From the NCBI RefSeq assembly GCF_002119525.1, contig NZ_CP017916.1:3100001-3164000 (forward strand): a DNA stretch of 64,000 nucleotides, given 5' to 3'. The notes beneath the pieces were generated by a model, which saw only the letters and a list, made by a program, of their open reading frames with translations, was not told where the DNA came from and ran no database searches. The position numbers and the translations under genes were made by a program. The DNA is from Vibrio syngnathi (GTDB lineage: Bacteria; Pseudomonadota; Gammaproteobacteria; Enterobacterales; Vibrionaceae). Of this stretch, positions 18,774 through 28,707 are shown one piece after another. Numbering within the stretch: the stretch's first letter is position 1; each line of letters begins with the position of its first letter.

Positions 18774-18791
18774 TGTGAGAGATCTCGCACA
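18774..18791 (-). promoter_or_regulatory. UvrY/VarA (GacA-type) binding palindrome upstream of csrB
   Basis: The 18-bp near-perfect palindrome TGTGAGAGATCTCGCACA lies about 160-175 bases upstream of the csrB 5' end. It matches the form of the upstream activating site bound by UvrY at E. coli csrB. The Vibrio orthologue of UvrY is VarA. Distance and sequence fit; binding is inferred. Confidence 0.8.
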
Positions 18792-18909
18792 AAGCGGATA
18801 TCACAAACGGAAATTCGACTTCTGACACGATAATTACACAGCCAAAGCTAGAAAAAGCGTACGCTCACCCCCATGTATTTGTCATGATATTAAATAAGAG
18901 ATTCATCGG

Positions 18910-21240
18910 ATGAGCCAAGCTATCTGTCGACTGATTGCTGAAGAACTGAATGTTCGTTCAGAGCAAGTCATCGCCGCAGTCAACCTAATTGACGACGGTA
19001 ACACCGTTCCCTTTATTGCCCGCTACCGTAAAGAAGTCACGGGTGGCTTAGACGATACCCAACTACGTAACCTTGATAGTCGCCTTTCATACCTTCGCGA
19101 ACTTGACGATCGCCGCCAAACGATCCTGAAGTCGATTCAAGACCAAGGCAAACTCACGCCAGAATTAGAGCGTGATATCACTCAAGCCGACAGCAAGACG
19201 CGCCTAGAAGATCTATACCTGCCATACAAACCAAAGCGTCGTACCAAAGGTCAGATCGCAATCGAAGCAGGCTTAGAGCCACTTGCCGATACACTTTGGA
19301 ATGAACCACAGCACGATCCTGAAACCGAAGCCGCTAACTTCATCAGCAGCGATAAAGGCATTGCTGATACTAAAGCCGCACTCGATGGGGCACGTGCAAT
19401 CGTGATGGAGCGTATTGCAGAAGACGCAAACCTACTTGAAAAGATTCGCCAACATCTAACACGCAACTCTGAGCTCGTTTCACGTGTCGTGGCAGGCAAA
19501 GAGCAAGCTGGCGAGAAATTCAAAGACTACTTCGAACATAACGAAACGCTAAACAAAGTACCTTCACACCGTGCGTTAGCCATGTTGCGAGGTCGAAATG
19601 AAGGCTTCCTAACGTTGGCAATGAATGCTGACCCAGAACAAGAAGAAGGTGTACGCGGTTCTTACTGCGAGAACATCATCTCTGATCACTACGGTATTAC
19701 CCTAAGCAGCGCACCTGCAGATACATGGCGTAAGCAAGTGATTAGCTGGGCATGGCGCATCAAGGTTTCTATGCACATGGAAACTGAGCTTATGGGCGCG
19801 ATGAAAGAACGCGGTGAAATCGAAGCGATTGAGGTGTTCGCAACCAACCTTAAAGACTTGTTGATGGCGGCGCCTGCTGGCCCTCGTGCAACCTTAGGCT
19901 TGGATCCGGGTTTACGTACTGGTTCGAAAATCGCCGTGGTGGATTCAACCGGTAAGGTTCTGGCAACAGAGACTATTTACCCTCACCCACCGCAAAAGCA
20001 ATACGAAAAGTCAGCTCATATTGTTGAGCAAATGGTTCGTCAATACAATGTTGATTTGATTGCGATTGGTAACGGCACGGCTTCACGCGAAACAGACAGC
20101 TTTGTTGCTGATGTGATTAAGCGTGGCAACCTTACAGCACAGAAAATCATTGTTAGCGAAGCAGGCGCATCGGTTTATTCAGCGTCTGAGCTAGCGGCGA
20201 AAGAATTCCCGAATATGGATGTATCGATTCGTGGTGCGGTGTCTATTGCTCGTCGTCTGCAAGATCCACTGGCAGAACTAGTTAAGATTGACCCTAAATC
20301 GATCGGTGTGGGCCAATACCAACACGATGTGAGCCAAACCATGCTCGCTAAGCGCCTAGATGCGATTGTCGAAGACTGTGTAAACGCGGTTGGTGTTGAT
20401 GTGAATACCGCCTCTGCAGCGCTTCTGACTCGTGTTGCTGGTCTCTCTAACACCATCGCTCAGAACATCGTAGATTACCGCGATGAAAATGGTCGCTTTG
20501 AAGCGCGTACTACGCTGAAAAAAGTGGCTCGTTTAGGGCCAAAAGCCTTTGAACAGTGTGCTGGCTTCCTACGTATCATGGATGGTAAGAACCCTCTAGA
20601 CGCATCTTCGGTTCACCCAGAAGCTTACCCACTGGTGAAAACCATCGCCGAGAAGAACCACAAAGACATCAAGTCTCTGGTGGGTAATACAGACTTCTTA
20701 CGTGGTTTACATGCGGTTGATTACACCAATGAGAACTTCGGTGTACCAACCGTAACCGACATAATCAAGGAGCTGGATAAGCCGGGTCGAGATCCTCGTC
20801 CTGAATTCAAGACAGCAACCTTCGCCGATGGCGTAAATAGCATGTCTGACCTAGAACCCGGCATGATCTTAGAAGGTGTAGTGTCGAACGTAGCTAACTT
20901 TGGTGCGTTCGTTGATATTGGTGTCCACCAAGACGGCTTAGTGCATATTTCAGCGCTAACCGATCGCTTTGTCTCTGACCCACGAGAAGTAGTTAAAGCA
21001 GGTGACATCGTGAAAGTGAAGGTAATGGAAGTCGATGTTCAACGTAAACGCATTGCACTAAGCATGCGTATGAAAGATGAACCCGGCCAAGACAACCGTG
21101 CACAACGTTCAAGTGCACCTCGCACACAAAACCGTCCGAATCAAAATTCGCAAGGTGGACAACGCCGTCGTGAGGAACTGCAACAAAACGCGGCGATGGG
21201 TGGTGCTTTTGCCGCTGCTTTTGCAAAAGCGAAAAAGTAA
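18910..21240 (+). CDS. tex: Tex transcription accessory / RNA-binding protein
   Basis: Conserved nucleic-acid-binding protein of 776 residues, homologous to the core of eukaryotic Spt6. In order: an N-terminal helical domain ([19 protein letters not shown] near residue 33), a YqgF/RNase H-like domain ([17 protein letters not shown] near 330), helix-hairpin-helix modules ([34 protein letters not shown]) and a C-terminal S1 domain ([21 protein letters not shown] near 650), then a Gln/Arg-rich tail. It is a single gene with its own terminator at 21280. Exact cellular role is not settled for the family. Confidence 0.96.
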   Translation: MSQAICRLIAEELNVRSEQVIAAVNLIDDGNTVPFIARYRKEVTGGLDDTQLRNLDSRLSYLRELDDRRQTILKSIQDQGKLTPELERDITQADSKTRLEDLYLPYKPKRRTKGQIAIEAGLEPLADTLWNEPQHDPETEAANFISSDKGIADTKAALDGARAIVMERIAEDANLLEKIRQHLTRNSELVSRVVAGKEQAGEKFKDYFEHNETLNKVPSHRALAMLRGRNEGFLTLAMNADPEQEEGVRGSYCENIISDHYGITLSSAPADTWRKQVISWAWRIKVSMHMETELMGAMKERGEIEAIEVFATNLKDLLMAAPAGPRATLGLDPGLRTGSKIAVVDSTGKVLATETIYPHPPQKQYEKSAHIVEQMVRQYNVDLIAIGNGTASRETDSFVADVIKRGNLTAQKIIVSEAGASVYSASELAAKEFPNMDVSIRGAVSIARRLQDPLAELVKIDPKSIGVGQYQHDVSQTMLAKRLDAIVEDCVNAVGVDVNTASAALLTRVAGLSNTIAQNIVDYRDENGRFEARTTLKKVARLGPKAFEQCAGFLRIMDGKNPLDASSVHPEAYPLVKTIAEKNHKDIKSLVGNTDFLRGLHAVDYTNENFGVPTVTDIIKELDKPGRDPRPEFKTATFADGVNSMSDLEPGMILEGVVSNVANFGAFVDIGVHQDGLVHISALTDRFVSDPREVVKAGDIVKVKVMEVDVQRKRIALSMRMKDEPGQDNRAQRSSAPRTQNRPNQNSQGGQRRREELQQNAAMGGAFAAAFAKAKK

Positions 21241-21279
21241 TCCGTTAGCGCATCTGAAAAACTGATGTGCTGAAAACAG

Positions 21280-21315
21280 AAAACCTGCATCCCTTAGGGT
21301 ATGCAGGTTTTTTTA
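21280..21315 (+). terminator. Terminator after tex
   Basis: AAACCTGCAT-CCCTTAGGGT-ATGCAGGTTT hairpin followed by a T run, about 40 bases after the tex stop. Confidence 0.9.
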
Positions 21316-21366
21316 TTATGTGTTCAAAAAAGACATCGAAGTTTAATCGAATCATGAATCTGCGAT

Positions 21367-21840
21367 TCATAGTACGACCAGCATCTCTGATGGAGCATGA
21401 GGCGCAACAGCATGACCATAATGATATTTTATGACCTTACGTCGTTTCTCCATCTGTCCCTCTTGAATCGCCGCATCTAAAACATGCTTTGGCAGGCGGA
21501 AACGCATGGTATAGCCCTTTCCTTGATCAGCACTGTATGTTCTCAGTGCTAATAAGCTGAATAGCCTGTCAAAAGGATCTTGTGGCTCTTCATGGCTAAC
21601 CGAATTGGCCTCTGACTCGTTCTCCATTTCATAACCTGGATGGTCTGAAGGATCCCAAGCCGACTGCTGCCTTCGTTTATCGTCTGATTTTACCTTACGC
21701 TCTGCATTGGTTCTCGCCAATGCTACTGCGGGAGCAACAGGCTCTCGGACTCTATTATCACGCGCAACTTGCTCTGTTTGCACATTAACGGACGGGGCGA
21801 TCAGTGGCACACTTACTGCAGTTGCAGGTGACACAATCAT
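21367..21840 (-). CDS. Unrecognised 157-residue protein
   Basis: No family was recognised. The gene is credible because GAGGAGAG lies six bases before the ATG and it fits its intergenic slot, upstream of bioH on the same strand gap. The protein has a Pro/Val/Ala-rich N terminus, a charged middle (KSDDKRRQQ), a SAWDPSDHPGYEME segment, and a more ordered-looking C-terminal half with basic residues (FRLPKHVLDAAIQ, KRRKVIKYHYG). There is no signal peptide, membrane span or cysteine motif. The low-complexity N-terminal half suggests a disordered tail. It is cytoplasmic by default and its function is unknown. Confidence 0.7.
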   Translation of the reverse strand: MIVSPATAVSVPLIAPSVNVQTEQVARDNRVREPVAPAVALARTNAERKVKSDDKRRQQSAWDPSDHPGYEMENESEANSVSHEEPQDPFDRLFSLLALRTYSADQGKGYTMRFRLPKHVLDAAIQEGQMEKRRKVIKYHYGHAVAPHAPSEMLVVL

Positions 21841-22014
21841 CGCGAACTCTCCTCAAGAATCGCCCATCGCTATAGCCATAACACTGGTGTGCCGAGTAAG
21901 CACAACAGGCATAGCCCAACTTACCGCAATCAACTCTGGAGAGAGTTAGGTCTGAGTATCATGCAACATGTTGGTTAGGTTATATATCGACCAAGCCAGC
22001 GATAAATTTAGCGA

Positions 22015-22791
22015 TTATTTTTGCGCGAAGCTAACTAGTTCACTGCAAAAGGCATCGGCTTCTGTCATAAACGGGGCATGTGAAGACTGCGTGAAGATAT
22101 ATTGTTCGGTATGAGGCAGCGCGCTACCCAGATCTTTTGCTACTTTGATTGGCACCAATCCATCCAGTCTCCCGTACAAGCGCAGCATAGGCACAGAGAT
22201 TTGCGGCAGTTGTTCACGGAGGTCAACGTCTGACAGCATTTTCAAACCCGCTAACAAAGAATCAGGATTCGGTAGCGGACGAGACAGCACCGCTTGCTTG
22301 AGCTGTTTGACATCTTGTCTTGCAGAAGGGCTGCCCATGGCTTGCAGTGCCATAAAGCGTTCGATGGTGGTTTGGAAATCTTCAACTAGCTGTTCGGTGA
22401 ATGCGCTTAATACGTTTGGCTGAATGCCTCGCCATAACACCGGCTCTTTTGCCGCGGCGAATTTAGGAGAACTGGCAACAGTCACCAATTTGCTTACGTA
22501 ATCGGAATGATGCAACGCCATGTGCGTCGCGACCAAGCCTCCGAGTGACCAACCAACCCAAATAGCTTGCTTGGGCGCGTCGGCCAATAGTTGCTGAGCT
22601 ATCTCTTCAAGATCTTGAGCGTGGCAGTGCGCGCTGTGTCCATACCCTGGTAAATCGACAACATGCACTCGAAAATCAGCTTGTAATGCATCAACGGTTT
22701 GTTGCCATACCGCACCGTTCATTCCCCAGCCGTGGACCAGAACCAAATCAGGCCCTTGCCCAGAAACATGCCAATATAACGTGTCACTCAT
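22015..22791 (-). CDS. bioH: Pimeloyl-[acyl-carrier protein] methyl ester esterase BioH
   Basis: Alpha/beta hydrolase of 258 residues that removes the methyl group from pimeloyl-ACP methyl ester, ending pimelate synthesis for biotin. The N terminus LYWHVSGQGPDLVLVHGWGMNG carries the oxyanion HG; the nucleophile Ser is in WVGWSLGGL (near residue 81), an Asp in LYGRLDGLVP and a His in SSHAPF near the C terminus complete the triad. The neighbours comF and nfuA are divergent, as in other Vibrio and Enterobacteria. Confidence 0.95.
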   Translation of the reverse strand: MSDTLYWHVSGQGPDLVLVHGWGMNGAVWQQTVDALQADFRVHVVDLPGYGHSAHCHAQDLEEIAQQLLADAPKQAIWVGWSLGGLVATHMALHHSDYVSKLVTVASSPKFAAAKEPVLWRGIQPNVLSAFTEQLVEDFQTTIERFMALQAMGSPSARQDVKQLKQAVLSRPLPNPDSLLAGLKMLSDVDLREQLPQISVPMLRLYGRLDGLVPIKVAKDLGSALPHTEQYIFTQSSHAPFMTEADAFCSELVSFAQK

Positions 22792-22884
22792 TCTCGATAT
22801 TCCCTACTTTTTCCATCAGCGATAATCCGCGCTTTTCAGTATTGTGAGCAAAAGGAACACCCTAACCCAAAAGCATCGCAAGCT

Positions 22885-23598
22885 ATGTTATCTGATTGGC
22901 TACAAAAACACACACCACGTCTGGTCACACCTCAATGCCATCTGTGCAAGCTAGATAAGTCGCACAGTGATGCTCACCCTCGATGGTGTGATTCTTGTCT
23001 TAATCTCTTTGAGTCAGTTCCTCGCTGCCAACGATGTGGTTTAAAAACACTGCTCACAATAGAGCAGTGCGGACAGTGTTTATCTCAACCTCCACCTTGG
23101 CATCGTCTCTATTGCGTTGGGGATTACACCTTTCCAACAGCACGTTACATTCAACAAATGAAGTACGCCGATAAGTTTTGGTTTGCACGCGATCTGACAA
23201 AGTTATTGGCTTCACGTATCGAGCACCCTGCTCCGCTGATCACCAGTGTCCCTTTGCATTGGCGTCGATATATTCATCGTGGCTTTAATCAAAGTCAGCT
23301 GCTTGCTAATTACACAGCTCAAGAACTTGGCGTTGAAGCTGAGGTGCTGTTCCGTCGAATTCGCTCAACGGCTTCTCAGCAAGGGCTGACTAAATCCGCA
23401 CGATTACACAATCTAAAGAGCGCTTTTACGCTTCGAAAACAAGACTTTCAAGGAGCTATCCCTTCTCACGTCGCGATAATTGATGATGTTGTAACCACAG
23501 GCAGTACAGTGTATCAATTATGCCAATTACTACTTGAAGTGGGCGTGAAAAGGATTGATATTTACTGCATCTGCCGCACTCCTGAGCCCTCTGGATAG
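22885..23598 (+). CDS. comF: ComF family phosphoribosyltransferase-like protein (GntX/YhgH)
   Basis: Protein of 237 residues in the ComF/GntX family, linked to DNA uptake (ComFC) in competent bacteria and DNA utilisation in E. coli. An N-terminal zinc-ribbon region has paired cysteines (CHLC, CDSC, CQRC, CGQC between residues 18 and 72). The C-terminal phosphoribosyltransferase fold carries the PRPP-loop motif [17 protein letters not shown] near residue 195. It is divergent from bioH and about 110 bases upstream of nfuA. A role in natural transformation is plausible for Vibrio but is family knowledge, not seen here. Confidence 0.9.
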   Translation: MLSDWLQKHTPRLVTPQCHLCKLDKSHSDAHPRWCDSCLNLFESVPRCQRCGLKTLLTIEQCGQCLSQPPPWHRLYCVGDYTFPTARYIQQMKYADKFWFARDLTKLLASRIEHPAPLITSVPLHWRRYIHRGFNQSQLLANYTAQELGVEAEVLFRRIRSTASQQGLTKSARLHNLKSAFTLRKQDFQGAIPSHVAIIDDVVTTGSTVYQLCQLLLEVGVKRIDIYCICRTPEPSG

Positions 23599-23707
23599 AA
23601 GCTGTGAATCGCTACTTGTACAGCAATCCAACAAAAAAGGGCTGAATTACAAGTCTGACAGGAGTAGAATGGCGCTAATAACCTACAAATCTACTCAGGT
23701 ATTCGTC

Positions 23708-24292
23708 GTGTCAAATATTACTATTACAGAAACAGCTCAAACTCACTTTGCCAATCTGCTGTCACAGCAGCCTGAAGGTACAAACATTCGTGTGTTCGTG
23801 GTAAACCCAGGCACACAAAACGCTGAGTGTGGTGTTTCTTACTGCCCAACAGATGCTATCGAAGCGTCTGACACTAAGCTTTCTTTCGACGCTTTTTCGG
23901 CATACGTAGATGAGTTAAGCCTACCATTCCTAGACGAAGCTGAGATTGACTTCGTGACTGACAAAATGGGCTCTCAACTAACGCTTAAAGCACCAAACGC
24001 TAAAATGCGTAAAGTATCAGACGACGCAACTCTGATAGAGCGTGTTGAGTATGCAATCCAAACCCAAGTGAACCCACAGCTTGCTGGCCACGGCGGTCAC
24101 GTTAGCCTAGTAGAGATCACTGAAGAAGGTGCTGCTATCGTTGCATTCGGCGGTGGTTGTAACGGTTGTTCAATGGTTGATGTAACGCTAAAAGAAGGCA
24201 TCGAGAAAGAACTTCTTCAACAATTCGAAGGTGAATTGACAGCTGTTCGTGATGCCACTGAACACGATCGTGGTGAGCACTCTTACTACTAA
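23708..24292 (+). CDS. nfuA: Iron-sulfur cluster carrier NfuA
   Basis: Fe-S scaffold/carrier that delivers 4Fe-4S clusters to target enzymes under iron or oxidative stress. The start chosen is GTG 23708 ([11 protein letters not shown]), preceded by AGG; it gives 194 residues, close to E. coli NfuA at 191. An open frame extends 51 codons upstream into the comF end but lacks similarity. The N-terminal degenerate A-type domain is followed by the Nfu domain, with the cluster-binding GGGCNGCS (Cys151 and Cys154). It is next to comF, the usual order, and ends before a strong terminator. Confidence 0.95.
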   Translation: MSNITITETAQTHFANLLSQQPEGTNIRVFVVNPGTQNAECGVSYCPTDAIEASDTKLSFDAFSAYVDELSLPFLDEAEIDFVTDKMGSQLTLKAPNAKMRKVSDDATLIERVEYAIQTQVNPQLAGHGGHVSLVEITEEGAAIVAFGGGCNGCSMVDVTLKEGIEKELLQQFEGELTAVRDATEHDRGEHSYY

Positions 24293-24604
24293 TCACTTTA
24301 CGACTAAGCACTCATACAGTCTTAGCCAGTAGATAGTTAAAGATTCAATCAAAAGGTTGATGCGCAAGCATCAACCTTTTTTTGTGTTTAAAACAGCAAA
24401 GCACTTTCGAACCGTCTATTTCTCGTTCAATGCCAATAATAGTGGGGCGTTACCATTTGCAGTAAGGTATTCAAGTGATCGCAATCGGTTCCTGCTCCAA
24501 TAATTCTAGGATATGAAAACTAGGATCTAGGAACTCACCGTCATTTCCCCTATATTAGAATGACTTTATAAGAAAGAATTCCAATGAGCTGAGGAGCGAG
24601 CGCA
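24293..24604 (+). other. nfuA-nudE intergenic region
   Basis: It contains the nfuA terminator at 24351-24383 and a leader for nudE, with GAGGAGCGAGCGCA before the nudE ATG. No other gene or clear operator was seen in the remaining 220 bases. Confidence 0.6.
24351..24383 (+). terminator. Terminator after nfuA
   Basis: AAAAGGTTGATGC-GCAA-GCATCAACCTTTT hairpin with a long T run, about 60 bases after the nfuA stop. Confidence 0.95.
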
Positions 24605-25156
24605 ATGACAAAAAGGACCAAGCCAGAAATTTTGGATCAACAAACTGTCGCTCAATCAAAACTATTCTCTATCGAGTCTCTCGATTTACGCTTTTCAAAC
24701 GGTGAAGAGCGTACCTACGAACGCATGAAACCCAGCGGCCGCAACGCAGTGATGATGGTTCCGATTACTGAACAAGGCGACATTCTGTTAGTGCGTGAAT
24801 ACGCAGCAGGCACTGAACGCTATGAATTGGGCTTTCCAAAAGGGCTCATTGATCCAGGTGAGCAGCCCAATGAAGCCGCCGTTCGTGAACTAAAAGAAGA
24901 GATTGGCTTCGGTGCTAATAAACTCACGCCTTTAAAAGATGTGATTCTCGCACCCTCTTATTTCTCTAGCAAAATGACGCTGTTTATCGCAGAAGAACTC
25001 TACCCAGAGAAACTAGAAGGTGATGAGCCAGAGCCACTAGACATTGTGCGCTGGCCACTTGCTCAAGCTGAAGAGCTATTAACACATCTCGACTTCTGTG
25101 AGGCTCGCAGTATTACCGCCCTACTATTAGCCCTTCGTGTATTAAACAATAATTAG
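24605..25156 (+). CDS. nudE: ADP compounds hydrolase NudE
   Basis: Nudix hydrolase of 183 residues acting on ADP-ribose, Ap3A and NADH-type dinucleotides. The full Nudix box is present near residue 80 (GLIDPGEQPNEAAVRELKEE, then IGF). The N terminus PEILDQQTVAQSKLFSIESL is typical of NudE. It is 36 bases upstream of cysQ and probably co-transcribed; both handle adenine-containing metabolites. Confidence 0.95.
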   Translation: MTKRTKPEILDQQTVAQSKLFSIESLDLRFSNGEERTYERMKPSGRNAVMMVPITEQGDILLVREYAAGTERYELGFPKGLIDPGEQPNEAAVRELKEEIGFGANKLTPLKDVILAPSYFSSKMTLFIAEELYPEKLEGDEPEPLDIVRWPLAQAEELLTHLDFCEARSITALLLALRVLNNN

Positions 25157-25192
25157 AACATTCAGGCTCGCTCGAAGAGTAAGAGAATATTT

Positions 25193-26020
25193 ATGCCAAT
25201 AACAAAAGATTTGTCTCACCTCCTACCCTCTATCATTGAGATTGCTCGCTCTGCAGGCCAACTCATCTTAGAGATTTACGAGAAAAAGGATTACGAAGAG
25301 TTCATCAAGAGTGATGACACTCCGGTAACCAGTGCCGATCTTGCCGCACATAAGCTGATATTAAAAAAGCTCACTGAACTCACGCCTGATATTCCCGTAT
25401 TATCAGAAGAAGACGCCGACATCAGCCTAGAGCAACGCTCTCAATGGGATCGCTACTGGTTGGTTGACCCATTAGATGGCACGCAGGAGTTCATCGCTAG
25501 AAGTGGTGATTTCGCGACAATTATCGCCCTAATCGAACACAACAAGCCGGTAATGGGCGTCGTGTACGCACCGGTTTCAGGTGTGAGTTATTACGCTTAC
25601 AGTGGTAAAGGTGCATGGAAAATTCCAGACCTTAATGACAGCGTTAAAATCAAAACGCATCGTCACGAGCTACCAAACCAATCGATCGCGATGGCAATCA
25701 GCCGTCGCCAAGACATCAATCGCATCACTAACCGTATGAGCTCTGCTTGGAACTACGACTTAGTTCCTCTTGGCTCTGCTGCGCTTAAAGCATGTTTAGT
25801 CGCAGAAGGTGCTGTCGATTGTTATCTGCGCATTGGACCAACCGGAGAGTGGGATACCGCGGCAACCCAGTGCATTGTTGAAGAAGCTGGCGGACGAATC
25901 TTAAGTACCCAGTTAGAGCCGCTTTCGTACAATGAAAGAGAGACGCTAGAAAACCCAAACTTCATTGTGCTTGGTGATGCTGACTTACCGTGGGCAGAAA
26001 TCTTACAAGGTAAAGACTAG
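25193..26020 (+). CDS. cysQ: 3'(2'),5'-bisphosphate nucleotidase CysQ
   Basis: Hydrolyses 3'-phosphoadenosine 5'-phosphate (PAP) to AMP, removing the by-product of sulfate assimilation. The protein is 275 residues in the inositol monophosphatase fold. Metal-binding motifs are seen: SEEDA near residue 80, DPLDGTQEF near 100 and the C-terminal GPTGEWDTAA. It is downstream of nudE in one unit and converges with gspN, from which it is separated by a bidirectional terminator. Confidence 0.96.
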   Translation: MPITKDLSHLLPSIIEIARSAGQLILEIYEKKDYEEFIKSDDTPVTSADLAAHKLILKKLTELTPDIPVLSEEDADISLEQRSQWDRYWLVDPLDGTQEFIARSGDFATIIALIEHNKPVMGVVYAPVSGVSYYAYSGKGAWKIPDLNDSVKIKTHRHELPNQSIAMAISRRQDINRITNRMSSAWNYDLVPLGSAALKACLVAEGAVDCYLRIGPTGEWDTAATQCIVEEAGGRILSTQLEPLSYNERETLENPNFIVLGDADLPWAEILQGKD

Positions 26021-26072
26021 GCTTGTTTGCTCTCTTTAACCGTCAGATATCCTCTAGATTTTCAAAACAAAC

Positions 26073-26107
26073 AAAACGGGCACCTCAGTGAGGTGCCCGT
26101 TTTTTAT
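26073..26107. terminator. Bidirectional terminator between cysQ and gspN
   Basis: AAAACGGGCACCTCA-G-TGAGGTGCCCGTTTT hairpin flanked by A and T tracts. It serves cysQ on the plus strand and the gsp operon on the minus strand. Confidence 0.93.
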
Positions 26108-26170
26108 ATCTCGCGATTTGATCGCCCAATTGACTAACCTATAAAGACTAGCTCAGAAGTAAATACTGGG

Positions 26171-26950
26171 CTAAAAACGGCCTTGATAAGTAAATTGGTA
26201 TTTACCTTGGCTATCAGGATTACCCAACCACTTAAGCTGACTCTGCATCGCAGGTGGGAATTCAGCACCCGGCTTAAACCATGCAGCCGAGGTGTAGCTT
26301 TGATTCGGCGTTACGCTCGCCGAGAACTCACTGTCTACCTGATCGCTCTTCTGAGCACCTTTTGCTGCAATTGTGCTGTCTTCACAGGTTATGTCCGCAA
26401 TCACAGGGCCAAAATCTAACGCTCCCACCGGAGAATCAGCCGCAGCACCAGACCAAGCAAGCGTACCTTCACCCGATTGGCACCAAGGTTGAGCATGAAC
26501 AGCATGTTTGATAGTCAGTTCAACTTGCCCAGTAATTGAAATCGGCACAGGTATCGTGGGCGCATATTTCATCACGTTGCTAGCCGGTATTGATGCCACT
26601 AAGTTTTCCGCGTAAGCACCGCTCATGCTATACCCGACAAGCCCTTTACCAGATAAGTTCATGTCGCTGTTACGACCAAAGCGAACCGCAAGTTCTGCTT
26701 TGGCTTGGAATAGTTTAGAGAACTGGAAGTCCCACTGCACTGAGCCGTAATTGACACGCTGCCACGCAATATTGTTAGCGCGACCTTGCCAAACGGTGCC
26801 CTCAACGCCTTCAATGCTTAAACCACGTACAACAGGCGCATGTTTGAGAACAAAAAAAGCCGGTAAGTTCAGGAGTAAACTTACCGAGAAAAAAACGATA
26901 AAGATGCTACTAAATAGCAGGCCATATTTAAAAGATATACCGCGTTTCAC
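26171..26950 (-). CDS. gspN: Type II secretion protein N
   Basis: Inner-membrane component of the type II secretion system, about 259 residues. The GTG at 26950 is chosen because GAGG lies five bases upstream and the gspM stop ends one base before it. An open frame extending to 27037 would overlap gspM. One membrane span lies near the N terminus (about residues 9-31, FSSIFIVFFSVSLLL), followed by a periplasmic domain with GLSIEGVEGTVWQG. GspN is not essential in every system. It is the last gene of a twelve-gene operon. Confidence 0.92.
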   Translation of the reverse strand: MKRGISFKYGLLFSSIFIVFFSVSLLLNLPAFFVLKHAPVVRGLSIEGVEGTVWQGRANNIAWQRVNYGSVQWDFQFSKLFQAKAELAVRFGRNSDMNLSGKGLVGYSMSGAYAENLVASIPASNVMKYAPTIPVPISITGQVELTIKHAVHAQPWCQSGEGTLAWSGAAADSPVGALDFGPVIADITCEDSTIAAKGAQKSDQVDSEFSASVTPNQSYTSAAWFKPGAEFPPAMQSQLKWLGNPDSQGKYQFTYQGRF

Positions 26951-26951
26951 A

Positions 26952-27440
26952 TTAACCTCGTTTAAACTGTAGTCGGTTGACGTCAATAACCCCAGGGCTA
27001 TCAGAGCGATCAATATCCATAAATTCGACCTCAACACCCTGCTTTTCTTTCAGGTATGTCAGCCAGTCAACGAACTTATTAAATGGCACAGGTTTAATCC
27101 ACACTTGTAGCATCTCGCCACGTGGTTGCACTCGTATCAATTCAATCTTGAAGCGACGCATAGATGCGGGTACAGATTGGTTCAAAGGCTGACTAGCACT
27201 GATGCCACCATTGCCTCTTAGTTCAACCACTTCATTGGCTTTATTGGTTACCCAAGCCAGTAGTTGCTTTTCACTTTGGATACGACTCTGTGCCAGTTCA
27301 GCTCGCTGACTGAGTGGCTGTATTAGCCCCCAATAAATGATACCCACAACCAATAAAATTGAGCAACCAACGACTAATCGTTGTTCCCTCTGACTTATTG
27401 AAGTCCACCACGCTTGGAGTGGTTCAATTATATTTCTCAT
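26952..27440 (-). CDS. gspM: Type II secretion protein M
   Basis: Inner-membrane protein of 162 residues that pairs with GspL in the assembly platform. The ATG at 27440 gives MRNIIEPLQAWWTSISQREQRL followed by one membrane span (about 20-38, LVVGCSILLVVGIIYWGLI) and a periplasmic ferredoxin-like domain. An upstream extension of 22 codons overlaps gspL and is not family-like. The gspL stop lies about 20 bases upstream. Confidence 0.93.
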   Translation of the reverse strand: MRNIIEPLQAWWTSISQREQRLVVGCSILLVVGIIYWGLIQPLSQRAELAQSRIQSEKQLLAWVTNKANEVVELRGNGGISASQPLNQSVPASMRRFKIELIRVQPRGEMLQVWIKPVPFNKFVDWLTYLKEKQGVEVEFMDIDRSDSPGVIDVNRLQFKRG

Positions 27441-27459
27441 CACTGATCTCCTTGCGCAG

Positions 27460-28707
27460 TTACTGACGGGGCTTAAGGGTAAAACTGCCAAATACGGCAT
27501 CGCCATTACGGTTCAATGGCCCTTGTTCAACGGAAAACTTCTCTTCAAGTTTCACTTTAGCCGTCTCAAAATGTTGAAAATCAGCGCTTTTAGCTTGTAA
27601 TCGAACTTCAGAGCGATTGCCATCATAGCGAATGCTTTCGACTTCGATCGATTTCACTTGTCCTAACGTTTCTGGCAGCAATGCTAACCAACCAAGTAAG
27701 GAGTCACCATCGCCTGAACCACCGTATTTCTTAGCTTCATCATTCATCTGACGCTTAAGGTAGCTTACTGTCGGAATTCGTTGTTTACCTGGCAGAACGG
27801 CTCTAAAGATACGCTCACTCTCCATGCGATAGGCTTGTGCTTGTGCTTCGTATTGCTGCACCTTCAACACTTGTTGAGTCACAATCACGGCCACCAGCAA
27901 GCAAGCAGCAATCGCCACCTTCTGCCATACACGCCAATATTTACTGAAAGAAGATTTGGTTTTAAAGGTGCCAGTCAGTAAATTTACGCCGCTTGTGATC
28001 GCTTGCTGACTCAATAAAGACATCACCAATTCCGCAGGCTTTTCTTGCCACTCGAGACCGCTTTGCTGTTGAACGTCGTCGCTCGGCATTGCGGTATAGC
28101 TGAAGATAGTCATCGCTTGCTCTTCCTCACCAGCGACAACCCAATCACTTTGCAAAAACATCGGCAACCATGCTTCGCTGATCGATACGGCTTGATAGTT
28201 ACCTTGACGTTGAGAGTGACCTTGACGCAATAACCAATGCTGGTCGATTTGCAACGCACTGATGCCTTGATCTTCAACAGGCACGGCTAGTGTATCTGGT
28301 AGCACCTTACGAAAAATAATATTGGCTTTGCGAAACTGGTCTAAAGCTTGTTTTAACCATTCGCGATCTACACCACACACAGTAGCGTGCGTTGCATCTT
28401 TATCTAAAATGGTTAGATGTAAGTCTTCGATATCTTGTGCCACTTCGTCTTCTAACAAAAATGGCAGCATAGAGTCGAACTGGCGAGCAGCACCTTTCGG
28501 AATTTCAACACGCTTAATTAAGCACTCATTTCCCGGCAATAAAGCGATACAGCTGCGCTTTTCAGCGTAAGGCGTTAACTCATCAAGCTGATCCCAGCTA
28601 GACAGCTCACCACTTGCTATCACTTCTTGTTGGCTTGTCGACCAAACCAACCACTGCACTGGGCTTTGTGGCTCGCTACTCAGTCGAACGGTCAGAAACT
28701 CGCTCAC
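27460..28707 (-). CDS. gspL: Type II secretion protein L
   Basis: Links the cytoplasmic ATPase GspE to the inner-membrane platform. The protein is 415 residues: a cytoplasmic actin-like domain (about 1-250), one membrane span (about 265-285, [18 protein letters not shown]) and a periplasmic domain. The start is GTG 28707 ([11 protein letters not shown]), with TTTGGAGGAATCC directly upstream; a TTG 12 bases earlier is also open but would sit on the RBS. It overlaps the gspK end by 32 bases. Confidence 0.95.
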   Translation of the reverse strand: MSEFLTVRLSSEPQSPVQWLVWSTSQQEVIASGELSSWDQLDELTPYAEKRSCIALLPGNECLIKRVEIPKGAARQFDSMLPFLLEDEVAQDIEDLHLTILDKDATHATVCGVDREWLKQALDQFRKANIIFRKVLPDTLAVPVEDQGISALQIDQHWLLRQGHSQRQGNYQAVSISEAWLPMFLQSDWVVAGEEEQAMTIFSYTAMPSDDVQQQSGLEWQEKPAELVMSLLSQQAITSGVNLLTGTFKTKSSFSKYWRVWQKVAIAACLLVAVIVTQQVLKVQQYEAQAQAYRMESERIFRAVLPGKQRIPTVSYLKRQMNDEAKKYGGSGDGDSLLGWLALLPETLGQVKSIEVESIRYDGNRSEVRLQAKSADFQHFETAKVKLEEKFSVEQGPLNRNGDAVFGSFTLKPRQ

